A DNA stretch of 64,000 nt from Bradyrhizobium sp. AUGA SZCCT0283. GTDB taxonomy: Bacteria; Pseudomonadota; Alphaproteobacteria; Rhizobiales; Xanthobacteraceae. This document shows positions 15,025 through 26,296 of the stretch, piece after piece. The stretch spans positions 62,001 through 126,000 of the forward strand of contig NZ_JAFCLU010000005.1 of assembly GCF_018130385.1 (NCBI RefSeq), given 5' to 3'. The notes beneath the pieces were generated by a model that was not told the DNA's origin, did not search any database, and was given only the letters and a program-made list of their open reading frames with translations. The position numbers were made by a program, and so were the translations under genes. Position 1 is the first letter of the stretch; each line of letters starts with the position of its first letter.

Positions 15025-16083
15025 TCAGTTCTTGAGCACGATCCGCCCGACGACCTTTCCGGCGCGCAATTCGTCGATCCATTTCTGGACGTCGGCCATC
15101 GGCTCTTCCTTCATCGGCGTCGGCTTGATCTTGCCGGCGCGGGCGAGCGCCATCAATTCCTTGGCTTCGGCCAGCGTGCCAACCATAAAACCTTCGATGG
15201 TCATGCGCTTGTAGACCCACTGCACCATCGGCAGGCTGAAATTGCCGCCCATCAGGCCGGAGACCACGATCTTGCCGCCGCGCGCCACCACGGAGACCGC
15301 AAAGGCCATGGATTTCTCGTTGCCGGCAAAATCAACGACGCCGTCGAAGCCGCCCTCGGTCTCCTTGAGGATGCGCCGGACGATCTCGGGCTCGGCCGGA
15401 TCGTAGGCGACCGCCGCGCCGTTCTGCAGCGCGGTCTCGCGCGCGGCGGGGCTGAGATCGGCGACCGTAACGTTCTGCGTGAACATCGCCTGCGCGAACG
15501 AAAGCCCCATCATGCCGACGCCGCCGAGCCCGATCAGCAGCAAATTGCGCTGCCGCGGACGGTCGACCAGCCGCTTCAGCGCGCCATAGGCGGTCACGCC
15601 CGAGCACATCAGCGTCGCCGCCTGGTTGACCGGCAGCGGATCGTAGTCCAGCAGATATTTGGCGTCGGGCACCAGTACGTGGGTGGCAAAGCCGCCATCG
15701 ATGGACACGCCGAGGAAGCGCTGCTTGACGCAGAGGTTCTCGTCGCCATTGGCGCAGTCGCGGCACTGGCCGCAGCCGATCCAGGGGAATACCGCCTGCT
15801 TCTTTCCGATCAGCTCCTTCGAAGCATCGGGACCCACTTCCTCGACAACGCCCGCGATCTCGTGGCCGAGCGTGAACGGCAGCGTCATGCCGCGCGTGGT
15901 GTCGAGCTTCTTGCCGCCGCCGAGATCGGCATAGCCGTCCTGGATGTGCAGGTCGGAATGGCACAGCCCGCAGCGTTCGATACGGACGAGGACTTCACGG
16001 CCTTGCGGCTTCGGCGTGTCGACAATGGTTTCGCACAACGGCGCATCGAACTTGACCAGCGACTGGCGACGCATCAGCGCCAT
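15025..16083 (-). CDS. Zinc-dependent alcohol dehydrogenase
   Basis: 352 residues of the medium-chain dehydrogenase family, NAD(P)-linked. Catalytic zinc ligands are in CGLCHSDLH and GHEIAGVVEEVG. The structural-zinc loop has four cysteines, CGQCRDCANGDENLC, and the Rossmann turn is GLGGVGMMG. The open frame extends well upstream, but ATG at 16083 has GGGAGA and matches the family N-terminus. Substrate unknown. It ends the minus-strand run that begins with lptF but is separated from rsmA by only 29 bases, so it may be read through from that operon. Confidence 0.92.
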   Translation of the reverse strand: MALMRRQSLVKFDAPLCETIVDTPKPQGREVLVRIERCGLCHSDLHIQDGYADLGGGKKLDTTRGMTLPFTLGHEIAGVVEEVGPDASKELIGKKQAVFPWIGCGQCRDCANGDENLCVKQRFLGVSIDGGFATHVLVPDAKYLLDYDPLPVNQAATLMCSGVTAYGALKRLVDRPRQRNLLLIGLGGVGMMGLSFAQAMFTQNVTVADLSPAARETALQNGAAVAYDPAEPEIVRRILKETEGGFDGVVDFAGNEKSMAFAVSVVARGGKIVVSGLMGGNFSLPMVQWVYKRMTIEGFMVGTLAEAKELMALARAGKIKPTPMKEEPMADVQKWIDELRAGKVVGRIVLKN

Positions 16084-16112
16084 GGCAATATCTCCCTTGA
16101 GCAGACGTTTCT

Positions 16113-16975
16113 TCAGAGCGGTTGGGTTTTTGTGTTTCGTATATCGGTCAATTCGCGGGCCATGGCAACAAAGCCGGAAACCGGAATGGTCTCCGCCCGC
16201 CGGGTGGCGTCGACTCCGGCGGCCTCGGCCAGCCGCGCCGGATCGACCGACAGCGATTTGAGACTTTGCCGCAGCATTTTGCGGCGCTGGCCGAAGGCTG
16301 CGGCGGCCACCTGTTCGAGGGCGCGGCGGTCGCACGGCGCAGGCGCGCTGCGCGGCACCAGCCGCACCACCGAGGAGGTCACCTTGGGCTGCGGCACGAA
16401 AGCGGCCGGGGAAATGTCGAACAGGATCTTGGTCTCGGCGCGCCAGTTGGCGAGCACCGCGAGCCGGCCATAGGCCTCGTCATTCTCGTTCGCGACGATG
16501 CGCTCGGCGACCTCGCGCTGAAACATCAGCACCATCATGTCGTACCAGGGCGGCCACGGCTCGATCGAGAGCCAGTCCACCAAAAGCGCGGTCGCGATAT
16601 TGTAGGGCAGGTTGGCGACGATTTTTGCCCGTTCGCCGCCCAGCATCGGGCGGGGATCGAAGCGCTGCGCGTCGGCGTGCACGATCTCGAGCCGGCCGGG
16701 ATAGCGCTTCGCGATATAATCGAGCGGGGCCAGCGCGCGCTCGTCGCGTTCGACCGCGATGACGCGTTTTGCGCCCAAGGCCAGCAGCGCGCGCGTCAGG
16801 CCGCCGGGGCCGGGGCCGACCTCGATGATGGTGGCGCCTTCGAGGGGGCCTGCGGCCCGCGCGATCCGCGCGGTGAGGTTAAGGTCGAGCAGGAAGTTCT
16901 GGCCGAGGGATTTTCGTGCAGACAGCGAGTGCTCGCGAATGACGTCGCGCAGGGGCGGCAGATCGTCGATCGCGC

Positions 16976-16979
<4 letters not shown>
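16113..16979 (-). CDS. rsmA: 16S rRNA (adenine1518-N6/adenine1519-N6) dimethyltransferase
   Basis: 288 residues. RsmA/KsgA dimethylates two adjacent adenines near the 3' end of 16S rRNA during small-subunit maturation. Motifs: [12 protein letters not shown] near residue 24, SAM motif [15 protein letters not shown], the acidic [11 protein letters not shown] and the catalytic NLPYN. The ATG overlaps the pdxA stop in ATGA, so translation is coupled. It is the last core gene of the lptF-lptG-lptD-surA-pdxA-rsmA run. Confidence 0.97.
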
Positions 16980-18010
<1,031 letters not shown>

Positions 18011-18023
18011 CAGAATCTGGCCA

Positions 18024-19001
18024 TCAGCGACATTCGATCATCGCGGCTTTGCGGAGGTCGGCCAGATAGGCTTTCTGTTTCGCCTCGTATTTCTGCGCGA
18101 ACATCTTTTCCCGGATTTCCCGCTTCTTCGGCGTGTCGATCTTGGTCGGTTTCCGGTCGCACAATGCCACCATCTCCACGCCCTGTTTGGTGATCTCGGG
18201 CGGGGTCAGGTGACCGACCGGCGTCTTGTCCAGGAGTTCACGAAGCGGGCCGGGGATGTCGGCCGAGGTCTTGGTGACCGTCGCGCGGATCGCGGCATTC
18301 TGCATCGACTTGAAGTAGGAGTTGGCCTGCTCGCAGGTCTGGACGCGCTCGCGCAAGGATTCCGCTTCCTTGCGCCGCAGCTCGATCGCCGCAGACGCCG
18401 AACCGCGCGGCACGATCAGCACGATCGGCTGCAGGCTGTATTCGAACGCCTCGGTCTGGGTCGGTTCGCCGCTTTCCTGGGCGGCGGCGGCCACGTCCTT
18501 CTCACCGACTTGCAGGCTCTCCTTGTACCGGCCGCGTACCAGACTGCCCCAGACCATCTCGGCCTTGAGGCGGGCCTTCAGCGTTTCCGGCCGGATACCC
18601 TGCCCCTCAAGGGATTTGGTGAGCTGCTCGGGCGACAGCCGCATCCGCTGGCTCATTCCCGCATAGGCCTGATCGATATCGCTGGTGGTAGGATCGACGC
18701 CGTATCTCTTGGCTTCCCTGATCTTCAACTTTTCGCTGGTCAACTCGTCGATGATTTCCTGCCGGGGCATCTGCTTGCGCATGGTCAGGAAGTTGAGCTT
18801 GGTACGCTGCTCGATATCGAGACTGGTGATGGGTTCGCCGTTGACCATACAGGCAACCGACTGCGCCGGCAGCGGTGCAACGCCGCCGGCCAGCACGGCA
18901 AGCGCGACGGCGCAGCCGGCGGCAAGGGACCAAACATTGGACCTAGGCCGGCGAGAAAGGAGCTTGATGGTGGTCATGGCCATGTCAGACGTATCAACCA
19001 A
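18024..19001 (-). CDS. surA: SurA-type periplasmic chaperone / peptidyl-prolyl isomerase
   Basis: 325 residues. Signal peptide with core [20 protein letters not shown]; then the SurA N-domain start [20 protein letters not shown]; the C-terminal part [20 protein letters not shown] matches the end of a parvulin domain. It assists folding of outer-membrane proteins in the periplasm, which fits its place directly after lptD. Starts at 19001, 18983 or 18977 are all possible; the later ones still leave a complete signal peptide. Only one parvulin-like domain is apparent, the short alphaproteobacterial form. Confidence 0.88.
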   Translation of the reverse strand: MVDTSDMAMTTIKLLSRRPRSNVWSLAAGCAVALAVLAGGVAPLPAQSVACMVNGEPITSLDIEQRTKLNFLTMRKQMPRQEIIDELTSEKLKIREAKRYGVDPTTSDIDQAYAGMSQRMRLSPEQLTKSLEGQGIRPETLKARLKAEMVWGSLVRGRYKESLQVGEKDVAAAAQESGEPTQTEAFEYSLQPIVLIVPRGSASAAIELRRKEAESLRERVQTCEQANSYFKSMQNAAIRATVTKTSADIPGPLRELLDKTPVGHLTPPEITKQGVEMVALCDRKPTKIDTPKKREIREKMFAQKYEAKQKAYLADLRKAAMIECR

Positions 19002-19049
19002 TTCGTACCGCGTTGCGCTGGGTGCTCTCCGGCACGGTCGGGCATCACG

Positions 19050-21545
19050 CTACTGAACGCCGTTGCTGCCGGCCGTCGAGGATGAATTCGCGATGGTCCG
19101 CAGGCCGATCTGCAGCATGAACGCGTGGCTGAGCACCGGCGGCGTCGTCCCGGCGGAGTAGCTGTAGGACGTGACGTAATTGGCCGCCAGCACGAAGCAG
19201 TCATCCACATAGCCGGCGCCAACGATGTACTGGTTCAGCTTGTTGGCTTCAAGATCCCACCGCGCCGAGCCCGACACGACCCAGTTAGACGCCACCTTGA
19301 TCGACGCGCTGCCGAGCAGGCCTTCGCGCCGGGTCAGATAGCCGAGCTCCGGCTGCGCGGCATAATTGCCGTAAATCATGCTCACCGACCAGCGGTCGAA
19401 CGCGGCGCGTCCTTCGGCTTCGAAGCGGTTGATGTTCTGCGTCGCCTCGTCCATGCGCGTGCGCACGCTGAACGTATAGGTCCGGTTCGGCGAATAATTG
19501 ATGCGGGCGACGTAGTCGGACCGGGGGTTCTGCAGGCCGGAATTGAGCGCGGTATTGGTCGCGTCCGCCACCGCGAACGAGTTCAGGCCGAACAACTGGT
19601 AGGATTGTCCGAACAGCACGTTGACGCTGCCGCCGCGGTCGAACTGCGTGGTCGCCTGGACGCCGACATTGGCGCGGCCGCCGCCTTCGACGCGGTCGTA
19701 GCCCGAGAACTTGTCGACCGCGAACAGGTTGCTGGCGTCGAACACCATGCTCTGGGCGTCTTCGTTGGGCAGCCTGCCGGCGTAGGTCTCGTTGGGACGA
19801 GCGATGATCTGCGCAATCGGCTCGATCGTGGTGGTGCCCCAGGGCTGAACGTTGATGAAGGGGTAGCGATATTCGAGGCCGACCGTCGGCATCAGGCGGA
19901 CCGCCTGGGTGTCGCCCACGGGAAGGAAGTTCGAAACGCCGGGCTGGTTCGAGATCGAGGCGTCGATGGCGTCGGCGCGCATAATCGCAAACGGCGTCCA
20001 GATCTGACCCATGGGATCGGTGTACGAGCGCCGCCACTGCGCTTCCGCCGTCAGCCGCGTATAGGTGCCGGGCATGCCGCGCAACAGGCACTGCGAGGGC
20101 AGCCGGGCCAGCGGGTCGGCCGATGCGGTCAGGCACAGGCCATTGGTGTTTGCCAGCGTCGTAATCGGGTCGAACGCCGCGGTCGTACGCGACAGGCTGG
20201 TGAAATTCGTCTTGTAGCTGACCTCACCGCCGAGGATCGGGTGGTTGAAGACGTTGGAATAGTCGATGACCGGATGAATCACCGGCACCTTGTCCTGGCT
20301 GCCGGAGAAGGACAGGTAATAGATCGTGCGCGCGTCAAAGAAGCTGCGGTTGCCGACGCCGGTCAGATAAAGCTGCGAGATGGCTTCCGTCGGAAGGCTC
20401 AGGAACGAGCCCAGCGGGTCCTTGTACTGGGCCAGCCGGTAGTCCGAGAAGAAGTAGTAGTCCGACAGCAGAACGCCGTCCCAGCCCCAAACCCATTTGT
20501 CGTTGATCGCGAACTGGCCCTTGGTGTCGAGGCCGCCGCGGAACTGGCGGTCGCCGGGTTGACCGGCATAGGCGCCCTGGTCGAGCTGATCGATGCCGTA
20601 GGCGCGGATCTGGTAGGAACCGTTGATCAGGCGCTGGCGGAATTCGCCCTGGAACAGCACGCCCTGCCGGGTGGTGAAGCGCGGATTGAAGGTCGCGTCA
20701 TAATCCGGCGCGATCGCCCAGTAGAACGGGGTTTCCACGCCGTAGCCGTAGCCGGTGACCGTCGTGTAGGACGGCATCAGGAAGCCGGTCTTGCGCTTGA
20801 CGGTCGGATCGGGCGTCGAAAAATACGGCAGATAGGCCATCGGCACGCCGAAGAACTCGAGCTGCGCGTTTTCGAAGTACAGCATCTTGTCGGTCTGGTC
20901 GTGGATGATGCGCGCACCCTTGACCTGCCACAGCGGCGGCTTCTTCGGATTATCCTTGCAGGGCGCGCAGGCGGTATACACGCCGTTTTCGAACACGGTG
21001 TAATTGCCGGCGGAGCGGTCGGCGCGCGTCGCCGCCATCCGCGTGGCGTCCGCGGTATCGACGCGCAGCGAATCGACGAACCCGTCACGGTAGTCGTCGC
21101 TCAGATCCATGATGTTGGCGTAGGTGACTTTGCCTTCCGCGTCGGTCAGGCGGATGTTGCCTTCCGCGTGCAGCCGCTTGGTCTTCTGGTCGTAGATGAC
21201 CTTGTCGGCCTCCACGCTGGTGCCGTTGTAGAACATCTGCACGTTGCCGACCGCCGACACGCGCTGGTTGTTGTAGTCGTAATCCACCTCGACCGCTTGC
21301 ACGAGCATCTTGCCGTCGTTGTTGGCAGGCCGTGGCGGCGGCTTGGGCGGCCGCGGATTGTAGGTGAAGCTTTGCGCCGAGGCCGGCACCGTCAGGGCAA
21401 GCTCGATCGAGCCCGCGAAAACGAATCCGGCGAGCAGCGCAAACATAGGGACGCCAAAGGCGGCCATGCGTGCTCGATAGCGGCGCACATCGGTGCGCCG
21501 CCTGAACGCAGGCAACCTCAACTGGCGGGCGGCGACAACGGCCAC
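19050..21545 (-). CDS. lptD: LPS-assembly protein LptD
   Basis: 831 residues from a GTG start. LptD is the outer-membrane beta-barrel that inserts lipopolysaccharide. After a signal peptide (core FALLAGFVFAGSIELALTV, cut near ASAQS) comes the OstA/LptA-like jellyroll (VEVDYDYNNQRVSAVGNVQM) and a long barrel. The GTG at 21545 overlaps the lptG stop by one base and has AGGAGG seven bases upstream. The first ATG after it (21467) has no such site, so I prefer the GTG, although it gives an unusually long, Arg-rich signal n-region. It is co-transcribed with lptF-lptG upstream and surA downstream. Confidence 0.93.
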   Translation of the reverse strand: MAVVAARQLRLPAFRRRTDVRRYRARMAAFGVPMFALLAGFVFAGSIELALTVPASAQSFTYNPRPPKPPPRPANNDGKMLVQAVEVDYDYNNQRVSAVGNVQMFYNGTSVEADKVIYDQKTKRLHAEGNIRLTDAEGKVTYANIMDLSDDYRDGFVDSLRVDTADATRMAATRADRSAGNYTVFENGVYTACAPCKDNPKKPPLWQVKGARIIHDQTDKMLYFENAQLEFFGVPMAYLPYFSTPDPTVKRKTGFLMPSYTTVTGYGYGVETPFYWAIAPDYDATFNPRFTTRQGVLFQGEFRQRLINGSYQIRAYGIDQLDQGAYAGQPGDRQFRGGLDTKGQFAINDKWVWGWDGVLLSDYYFFSDYRLAQYKDPLGSFLSLPTEAISQLYLTGVGNRSFFDARTIYYLSFSGSQDKVPVIHPVIDYSNVFNHPILGGEVSYKTNFTSLSRTTAAFDPITTLANTNGLCLTASADPLARLPSQCLLRGMPGTYTRLTAEAQWRRSYTDPMGQIWTPFAIMRADAIDASISNQPGVSNFLPVGDTQAVRLMPTVGLEYRYPFINVQPWGTTTIEPIAQIIARPNETYAGRLPNEDAQSMVFDASNLFAVDKFSGYDRVEGGGRANVGVQATTQFDRGGSVNVLFGQSYQLFGLNSFAVADATNTALNSGLQNPRSDYVARINYSPNRTYTFSVRTRMDEATQNINRFEAEGRAAFDRWSVSMIYGNYAAQPELGYLTRREGLLGSASIKVASNWVVSGSARWDLEANKLNQYIVGAGYVDDCFVLAANYVTSYSYSAGTTPPVLSHAFMLQIGLRTIANSSSTAGSNGVQ

Positions 21546-22642
21546 TACCCGTCCTCCTGGTACAACAAGGCCAAAAAGCCGGTGAGGCCACCCACACAGA
21601 CGGGCAACCACGCCGCAGCGATCGGATGCATCAACTCAGCCTTGCTCAAATCCTCAGTAACTTTCGATAAAACGTAGAGCAGAAAGCCCGCGCCCACGCC
21701 ACTCAAAACCATCTTCTGCACGCCGCCCATCCGGAAGAAACGAAGGCTGACGGAAGCTGCCAACATCACCATTGCAGCCAGCAAAAACGGCTGTGCGATG
21801 AGCTTATGGTACTGCAGACGGTAGCCTGCAGTCGCAAAACCCGAGCTTTCGGACGAGCGGATATAGCCGGGCAGTTGCCAAAAAGACACGGTTTCAGGGG
21901 TGGAGAAACTGTTGCGAACCTGGGCCGGGGTCAGGGTGGTCGAGAGGTAATAGTTGTCCTGATCAACCGGAGGTTTATCAAGGGAGTACCTGCGTACCGA
22001 TTTGAAGGCCCAGCGGCCTTCCTCGAGGGCGGCTTCACGGGCTTCGATTCGCTCCTTGAACTGGAGATCGGTGTCGAACCGGAACACGGTCAGCCCCGTC
22101 AGCCGGACACCCTGCTGCTCGCTACGCGCCGCATTGATGATCGACTGGCCGTCGCTGTTGATCTGGTTGAGCCAGAAGCCGGAGGCATCCTGGATGCCGC
22201 CGCCGGGGGCCGAGCCGAACAGTTCGGCCTCCATCCGCTTGGAGAGTTCGCGCAGGTTCGCCGACATCGGGTTGTAGGCAACCGTTGCCACGATGCCGAG
22301 GATGATCGAACTTGCCAGCGCAGGCGAGATGAACTGCCAGGCGGATACGCCGGCCGCACGTGCGACCACCAGTTCGAGCCGCCGCGACAGCGCGAGGTAG
22401 CAGGTCATCGCGCCGATCAGGACGCAGAACGGCATCAGCTTTTCGAGCAATTGCGGCACCCGGTAAAGCGACGTCTGGGCCACCGTGATCGCGGATACCG
22501 ACACCAGCCCGGAAGTCTTGCGGACCATTTCGATGTAGTCGACCAGCACGAGCAGCACGAAAATGCTCGCAAACACGCCCACCGCCGCGACCAGGAAGCG
22601 GCCGGCGAAGTATCGCCCGAGCGTGTTGGTGATCATGCTCAT
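21545..22642 (-). CDS. lptG: LPS export ABC transporter permease LptG
   Basis: 365 residues with about six membrane helices: two near the N-terminus (GRYFAGRFLVAAVGVFASIF), a periplasmic beta-jellyroll middle, and helices near the C-terminus (AMVMLAASVSLRFF, GAGFLLYVLSKV). It forms with LptF and LptB the inner-membrane machine that pulls LPS out of the membrane. The ATG overlaps the lptF stop in ATGA; the longer open frame upstream lies inside lptF and is rejected. Its last codons carry the ribosome binding site of lptD. Confidence 0.95.
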   Translation of the reverse strand: MSMITNTLGRYFAGRFLVAAVGVFASIFVLLVLVDYIEMVRKTSGLVSVSAITVAQTSLYRVPQLLEKLMPFCVLIGAMTCYLALSRRLELVVARAAGVSAWQFISPALASSIILGIVATVAYNPMSANLRELSKRMEAELFGSAPGGGIQDASGFWLNQINSDGQSIINAARSEQQGVRLTGLTVFRFDTDLQFKERIEAREAALEEGRWAFKSVRRYSLDKPPVDQDNYYLSTTLTPAQVRNSFSTPETVSFWQLPGYIRSSESSGFATAGYRLQYHKLIAQPFLLAAMVMLAASVSLRFFRMGGVQKMVLSGVGAGFLLYVLSKVTEDLSKAELMHPIAAAWLPVCVGGLTGFLALLYQEDG

Positions 22643-23808
22643 GCTGTGGCGGGCCGTCCAAAGAGCCGTGCCAGCCGCGCGTTCGACCTGTTGATGGCCT
22701 CCATCAGCGCAGCCGGCGGCTCCACCACGACGCCGCCGATGATCATCCACAGCCCGATGCCGATCGCGCCGAACAGCATCAAATACTGGACGAGAGCCAT
22801 GCCCGGCGTCTTCACCGTCATCACCGAGCAGGCGAATCCCGCCATGCGCAGGCCAAACACCGCCAGGATCGATCCGCCGATCGAAAAATTGCGGCTCTGG
22901 CGCGTGGTGCGCGGCGTACCGAGGAAGGCAAAGGTCAGGACTGCGAACGCGAAGGGATAGACCGGCGCCAGGAAGCGGTCATGCAACTCGGCGCGAAACT
23001 GCCCGGACAGTTGCTTGTAAATCGGGTCGTCCTCCGAGGGCGAAACCAGCTCCCAGAGATAGCGTTCGCGAATTCCCAGTGCGACGTCGCGGCCGCGATT
23101 GGAGAATTTCGACATGTCGAAGGCATAGCGGGCGAAAGCCACCAGCGCCGGATCGCGCTTTCCCGCCTCGAAACGTTCGAGGTTGCCGTCCTCCAGCACC
23201 AAATAGGAGCCGTTCTCGTTCTTCAGTACCGTGCCATGGTCGGCGATGATGGTGACGCGCTCCTTGGGATCGCGGCGGTCGTCGACGAAGATGCCGGCGA
23301 GAACGCCGCCCGGCTGCCGTTCCCGGATGCGAATCGTCAGGTTCTGATCGAGCTGGGCGAAACGTCCGGGCTGCAGGATGTTGGTCAGCACGTCGGCCGT
23401 GATCTCGGCGTCCCATTGCTTGATCCGGCGCAGGCCGTCAGGAGCGAGAAAGGCAGCGATGAAGATGACCAGGGTCGCCACCACACAAGTGGCGAAGAAA
23501 AATGGACGGAACAGCCGGTATGGGGAAAAGCCGGCGGCATTCATCACGATGATTTCGGAATCGGTGGCGAGCTTGTTCAGCGTATGCGAGATCGCAATCA
23601 TCAGCGCGATCGGCGCGATGACCAGCACCAGCGCCGGAATCACCAGGCTAGTGATGCCGAGAAAGGTGATGATGGTCTGGCCCTGGCTCGTCATCAGGTC
23701 GATGCCGCGCAACGCCTGCGTAATCCAGATCACGCCGGTGAGGCTGACCAGGACCAGCGCAAACGACGCGAGCGTTGTGCGGAAAATGTACCTGTCGATC
23801 GACCCCAT
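22639..23808 (-). CDS. lptF: LPS export ABC transporter permease LptF
   Basis: 389 residues, paralogue of LptG: N-terminal MGSIDRYIFRTTLASFALVL, helices at both ends and a large periplasmic domain between. Partner of LptG and LptB in LPS extraction. ATG at 23808 matches the family N-terminus (DRYIFR); the open frame to 23895 has no supporting signal. First gene of the minus-strand envelope operon, so the operon promoter should lie in the 350 bases between here and pepA. Confidence 0.95.
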   Translation of the reverse strand: MGSIDRYIFRTTLASFALVLVSLTGVIWITQALRGIDLMTSQGQTIITFLGITSLVIPALVLVIAPIALMIAISHTLNKLATDSEIIVMNAAGFSPYRLFRPFFFATCVVATLVIFIAAFLAPDGLRRIKQWDAEITADVLTNILQPGRFAQLDQNLTIRIRERQPGGVLAGIFVDDRRDPKERVTIIADHGTVLKNENGSYLVLEDGNLERFEAGKRDPALVAFARYAFDMSKFSNRGRDVALGIRERYLWELVSPSEDDPIYKQLSGQFRAELHDRFLAPVYPFAFAVLTFAFLGTPRTTRQSRNFSIGGSILAVFGLRMAGFACSVMTVKTPGMALVQYLMLFGAIGIGLWMIIGGVVVEPPAALMEAINRSNARLARLFGRPATA

Positions 23809-24157
23809 CGTTACCGCACGATCCCACCTTGCGCGCCCGAAAAGCGGCTTCCGACCACCCCCTGTTTGAGGGGTCCCCTTTGGTCGGGCCGCCAACTACC
23901 AGCCGTCTACATTCTCACTACCATCCCTTTGATCCGTCAACAAAATGGCCGGGCCATGGCGTCCCCTGGATATGGTTGATAATTCACTTCATGTGGCCTT
24001 CCGGCCACTGCGGCGCTTGGCAGTGCGGGGGCTTGCGGGCCATAGTGCCGAAAACATCAGGTCCTGAGCGATTTGGGCCGTTACCGAAGAGAAACATTCC
24101 ATCGTACGGGCCGATTCCGGACCCGCAAGACAGCCCTGAATTCTGGAGGATCTACCT
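23809..24157. other. Divergent promoter region between lptF and pepA
   Basis: About 350 bases with no credible gene, between two divergent core genes, so it must hold both promoters. Its right end carries GGAGGATC, the ribosome binding site of pepA. I could not pick a convincing -35/-10 pair for either direction. Confidence 0.6.
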
Positions 24158-25660
24158 ATGTCCGACGCCGTCAAGGTCGGCTTTGTCGCTTTTTCCGCCG
24201 CAGCCCGTGGCGTTCTCGTGGTGTTTTGCGATGACACATTGAAGTTCGGCGACGCGACGCGGAGGGCGCTGGGGAAGGCGGCCGATACCGTCAAGCGGGC
24301 GGCGGCCGCGAACCAGTTCAAGGGCAAGAGCGGATCGACGCTCGATATCCCGGCGCCGGATGGAATCAAGGCGGAGCGCCTGATCGTGGTCGGTGTCGGC
24401 AAGGCGGCCGATATCAAGGAGAAGGATTTTCTCAAGTTCGGCGGGGTGACGGCGGGCAAGTTCAACGCCGCCAGTGAATCGGTCACCGTGATCGCCGAAC
24501 TGCCCGAGGCGGCGATGCAGGGCGAAGCCGCCGCAGCCATCGCGTCGGGTATCCGGCTGCGCGCGTACAAGTTCGACCGCTACAAGACCAAGAAGAAAGA
24601 CGACGAGAACGGCGCGCTTCGCGCCGACGTTTCGATCGCCGTCGGAGATGTTGCCGCCGCGCGAAAGGCCTTCGCGTCGGCATCCCATGTCGTGGACGGC
24701 GTGGTGATCGCGCGCGAACTCGTCAACGAGCCGCCGAACGTGCTGTACCCGGTCGAATTCGCGCGCCGCGCGAGCCAGCTCAAGAAGCTCGGCGTCGAGG
24801 TCGAGGTGCTCGACGTCAAGGCGATGACGAAGCTCGGCATGGGCGCCTTGCTCGGTGTCGCACAGGGCTCGACGCAGCCCGGCCGCACCGTGATCATGCG
24901 CTGGAACGGCGGCAAGAAGGGCGATCAGCCGGTTGCTTTCGTCGGCAAGGGCGTTTGTTTCGATACCGGCGGCATTTCCATCAAGGGCGCCGCCAGCATG
25001 GAAGACATGAAGGGCGACATGGGTGGCGCGGCCTGCGTGGTCGGGCTGATGCATGCGCTGGCTGCACGCAAGGCAAAGGTCAACGCGGTCGGCGCCATCG
25101 GCCTGGTCGAGAACATGCCTGATGGCAACGCCCAGCGCCCCGGCGATATCGTCACCTCGATGTCGGGCCAGACCATCGAAATCATCAACACCGACGCCGA
25201 AGGCCGGCTCGTGCTGGCCGATGTGCTCTGGTACGTGGCCAAGAAGTTCAAGCCCAAATTCATGGTCGATCTTGCAACGCTCACCGGCGCGATCATGGTT
25301 GCGCTCGGAACCGAATATGCCGGAATGTTCTCCAACAACGACGAACTGGCTGAACGGCTGAACAAGATCGGAACCGAAACCGGCGAACGCGTCTGGCGCA
25401 TGCCGCTTGGTCCCGAATACGACAAGCAGATCGATTCGCAGTTTGCCGACATGAAAAATACCGGCGGACGCCATGGCGGTTCGATCACCGCCGCGCAGTT
25501 CCTGCAGCGTTTCGTCGACAACACGCCGTGGGCGCATCTCGACGTCGCGGGAACTGCGATGGGCGCGCCGAAAACCGACATCAACCACAGTTGGGGTTCG
25601 GGTTACGGCGTTCGCCTTTTGGACCGGCTGGTCGCGGAATATTACGAAGCCACGAAGTAA
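24158..25660 (+). CDS. pepA: Leucyl aminopeptidase (M17)
   Basis: 500 residues. A cytoplasmic zinc/manganese aminopeptidase that trims N-terminal residues from peptides; the E. coli homologue also binds DNA. The catalytic domain has the lysine/aspartate region [20 protein letters not shown] and the family signature [12 protein letters not shown] with the downstream Arg. Start ATG follows GGAGGATCTACCT. holC begins 15 bases after its stop, the usual pepA-holC order. Confidence 0.97.
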   Translation: MSDAVKVGFVAFSAAARGVLVVFCDDTLKFGDATRRALGKAADTVKRAAAANQFKGKSGSTLDIPAPDGIKAERLIVVGVGKAADIKEKDFLKFGGVTAGKFNAASESVTVIAELPEAAMQGEAAAAIASGIRLRAYKFDRYKTKKKDDENGALRADVSIAVGDVAAARKAFASASHVVDGVVIARELVNEPPNVLYPVEFARRASQLKKLGVEVEVLDVKAMTKLGMGALLGVAQGSTQPGRTVIMRWNGGKKGDQPVAFVGKGVCFDTGGISIKGAASMEDMKGDMGGAACVVGLMHALAARKAKVNAVGAIGLVENMPDGNAQRPGDIVTSMSGQTIEIINTDAEGRLVLADVLWYVAKKFKPKFMVDLATLTGAIMVALGTEYAGMFSNNDELAERLNKIGTETGERVWRMPLGPEYDKQIDSQFADMKNTGGRHGGSITAAQFLQRFVDNTPWAHLDVAGTAMGAPKTDINHSWGSGYGVRLLDRLVAEYYEATK

Positions 25661-25675
25661 TCTGGTCAAAGCCGG

Positions 25676-26128
25676 ATGACGGAAATCCTGTTCTATCATT
25701 TGCAGGGCATGTCGCTCGAAAGCGTATTGCCGCCGCTCCTGGAAAAATCGATCGAGCGCGGCTGGCGCGTGGTCGTGCAATCGACTTCTCCGGAGCGCAC
25801 CGAGGCGCTCGATGCGCATTTGTGGACCTACAGTGACGATTCGTTCCTGCCGCACGCCACGTGGCGCGCCGGCGATGCGCAGGACCAGCCCATCATTCTC
25901 TCGATCGAGGAGGGCAACCCGAACCGGGCCAATGTCAGGTTCCTGATCGACAACGCGGCGTTGCCGGTCGATTGCGACAGCTACGAGCGGGTGGTGCTGG
26001 TCTTCAACGGCGACGATGACGACGCGCTGACCGCGGCGCGCGGCATTTGGGCCGATTGCAAGGCGCGGGGGTTCGAACTGACTTATTGGCAGGCCGATGA
26101 GCGGGGCCGGTGGCAGCGGCGGCAATAG
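25676..26128 (+). CDS. holC: DNA polymerase III chi subunit
   Basis: 150 residues. HolC links the clamp-loader complex to single-strand binding protein. Recognised from the N-terminus EILFYHLQGMSLESVLPPLL, the middle LWTYSDDSFLPHATW and VVLVFNGDDDDAL, and from its position behind pepA. There is no psi subunit gene nearby, as is usual in alphaproteobacteria. Confidence 0.95.
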   Translation: MTEILFYHLQGMSLESVLPPLLEKSIERGWRVVVQSTSPERTEALDAHLWTYSDDSFLPHATWRAGDAQDQPIILSIEEGNPNRANVRFLIDNAALPVDCDSYERVVLVFNGDDDDALTAARGIWADCKARGFELTYWQADERGRWQRRQ

Positions 26129-26296
26129 CGGCCTGGAAATTAGATCCTTGGAAATTGGCGATCCTTCAAGTTAGCGATCCCCGGGAATTAATGATAATCT
26201 GCGGTTTCTGCGCCGGAGCTTGCGGGCAGCCATGGTCGTGCCGCAAAGTGATGGTCGGACAAATGGTTACAGTTGAGGGCGGAGCCTGGGTCTAGC

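Noticed and set aside
19125..21677. 850-residue plus-strand open frame across lptD
   Set aside because: It is antisense to a clear lptD, has His/Arg/Asp-biased composition and no start signal. Long shadow frames are expected at this GC content.
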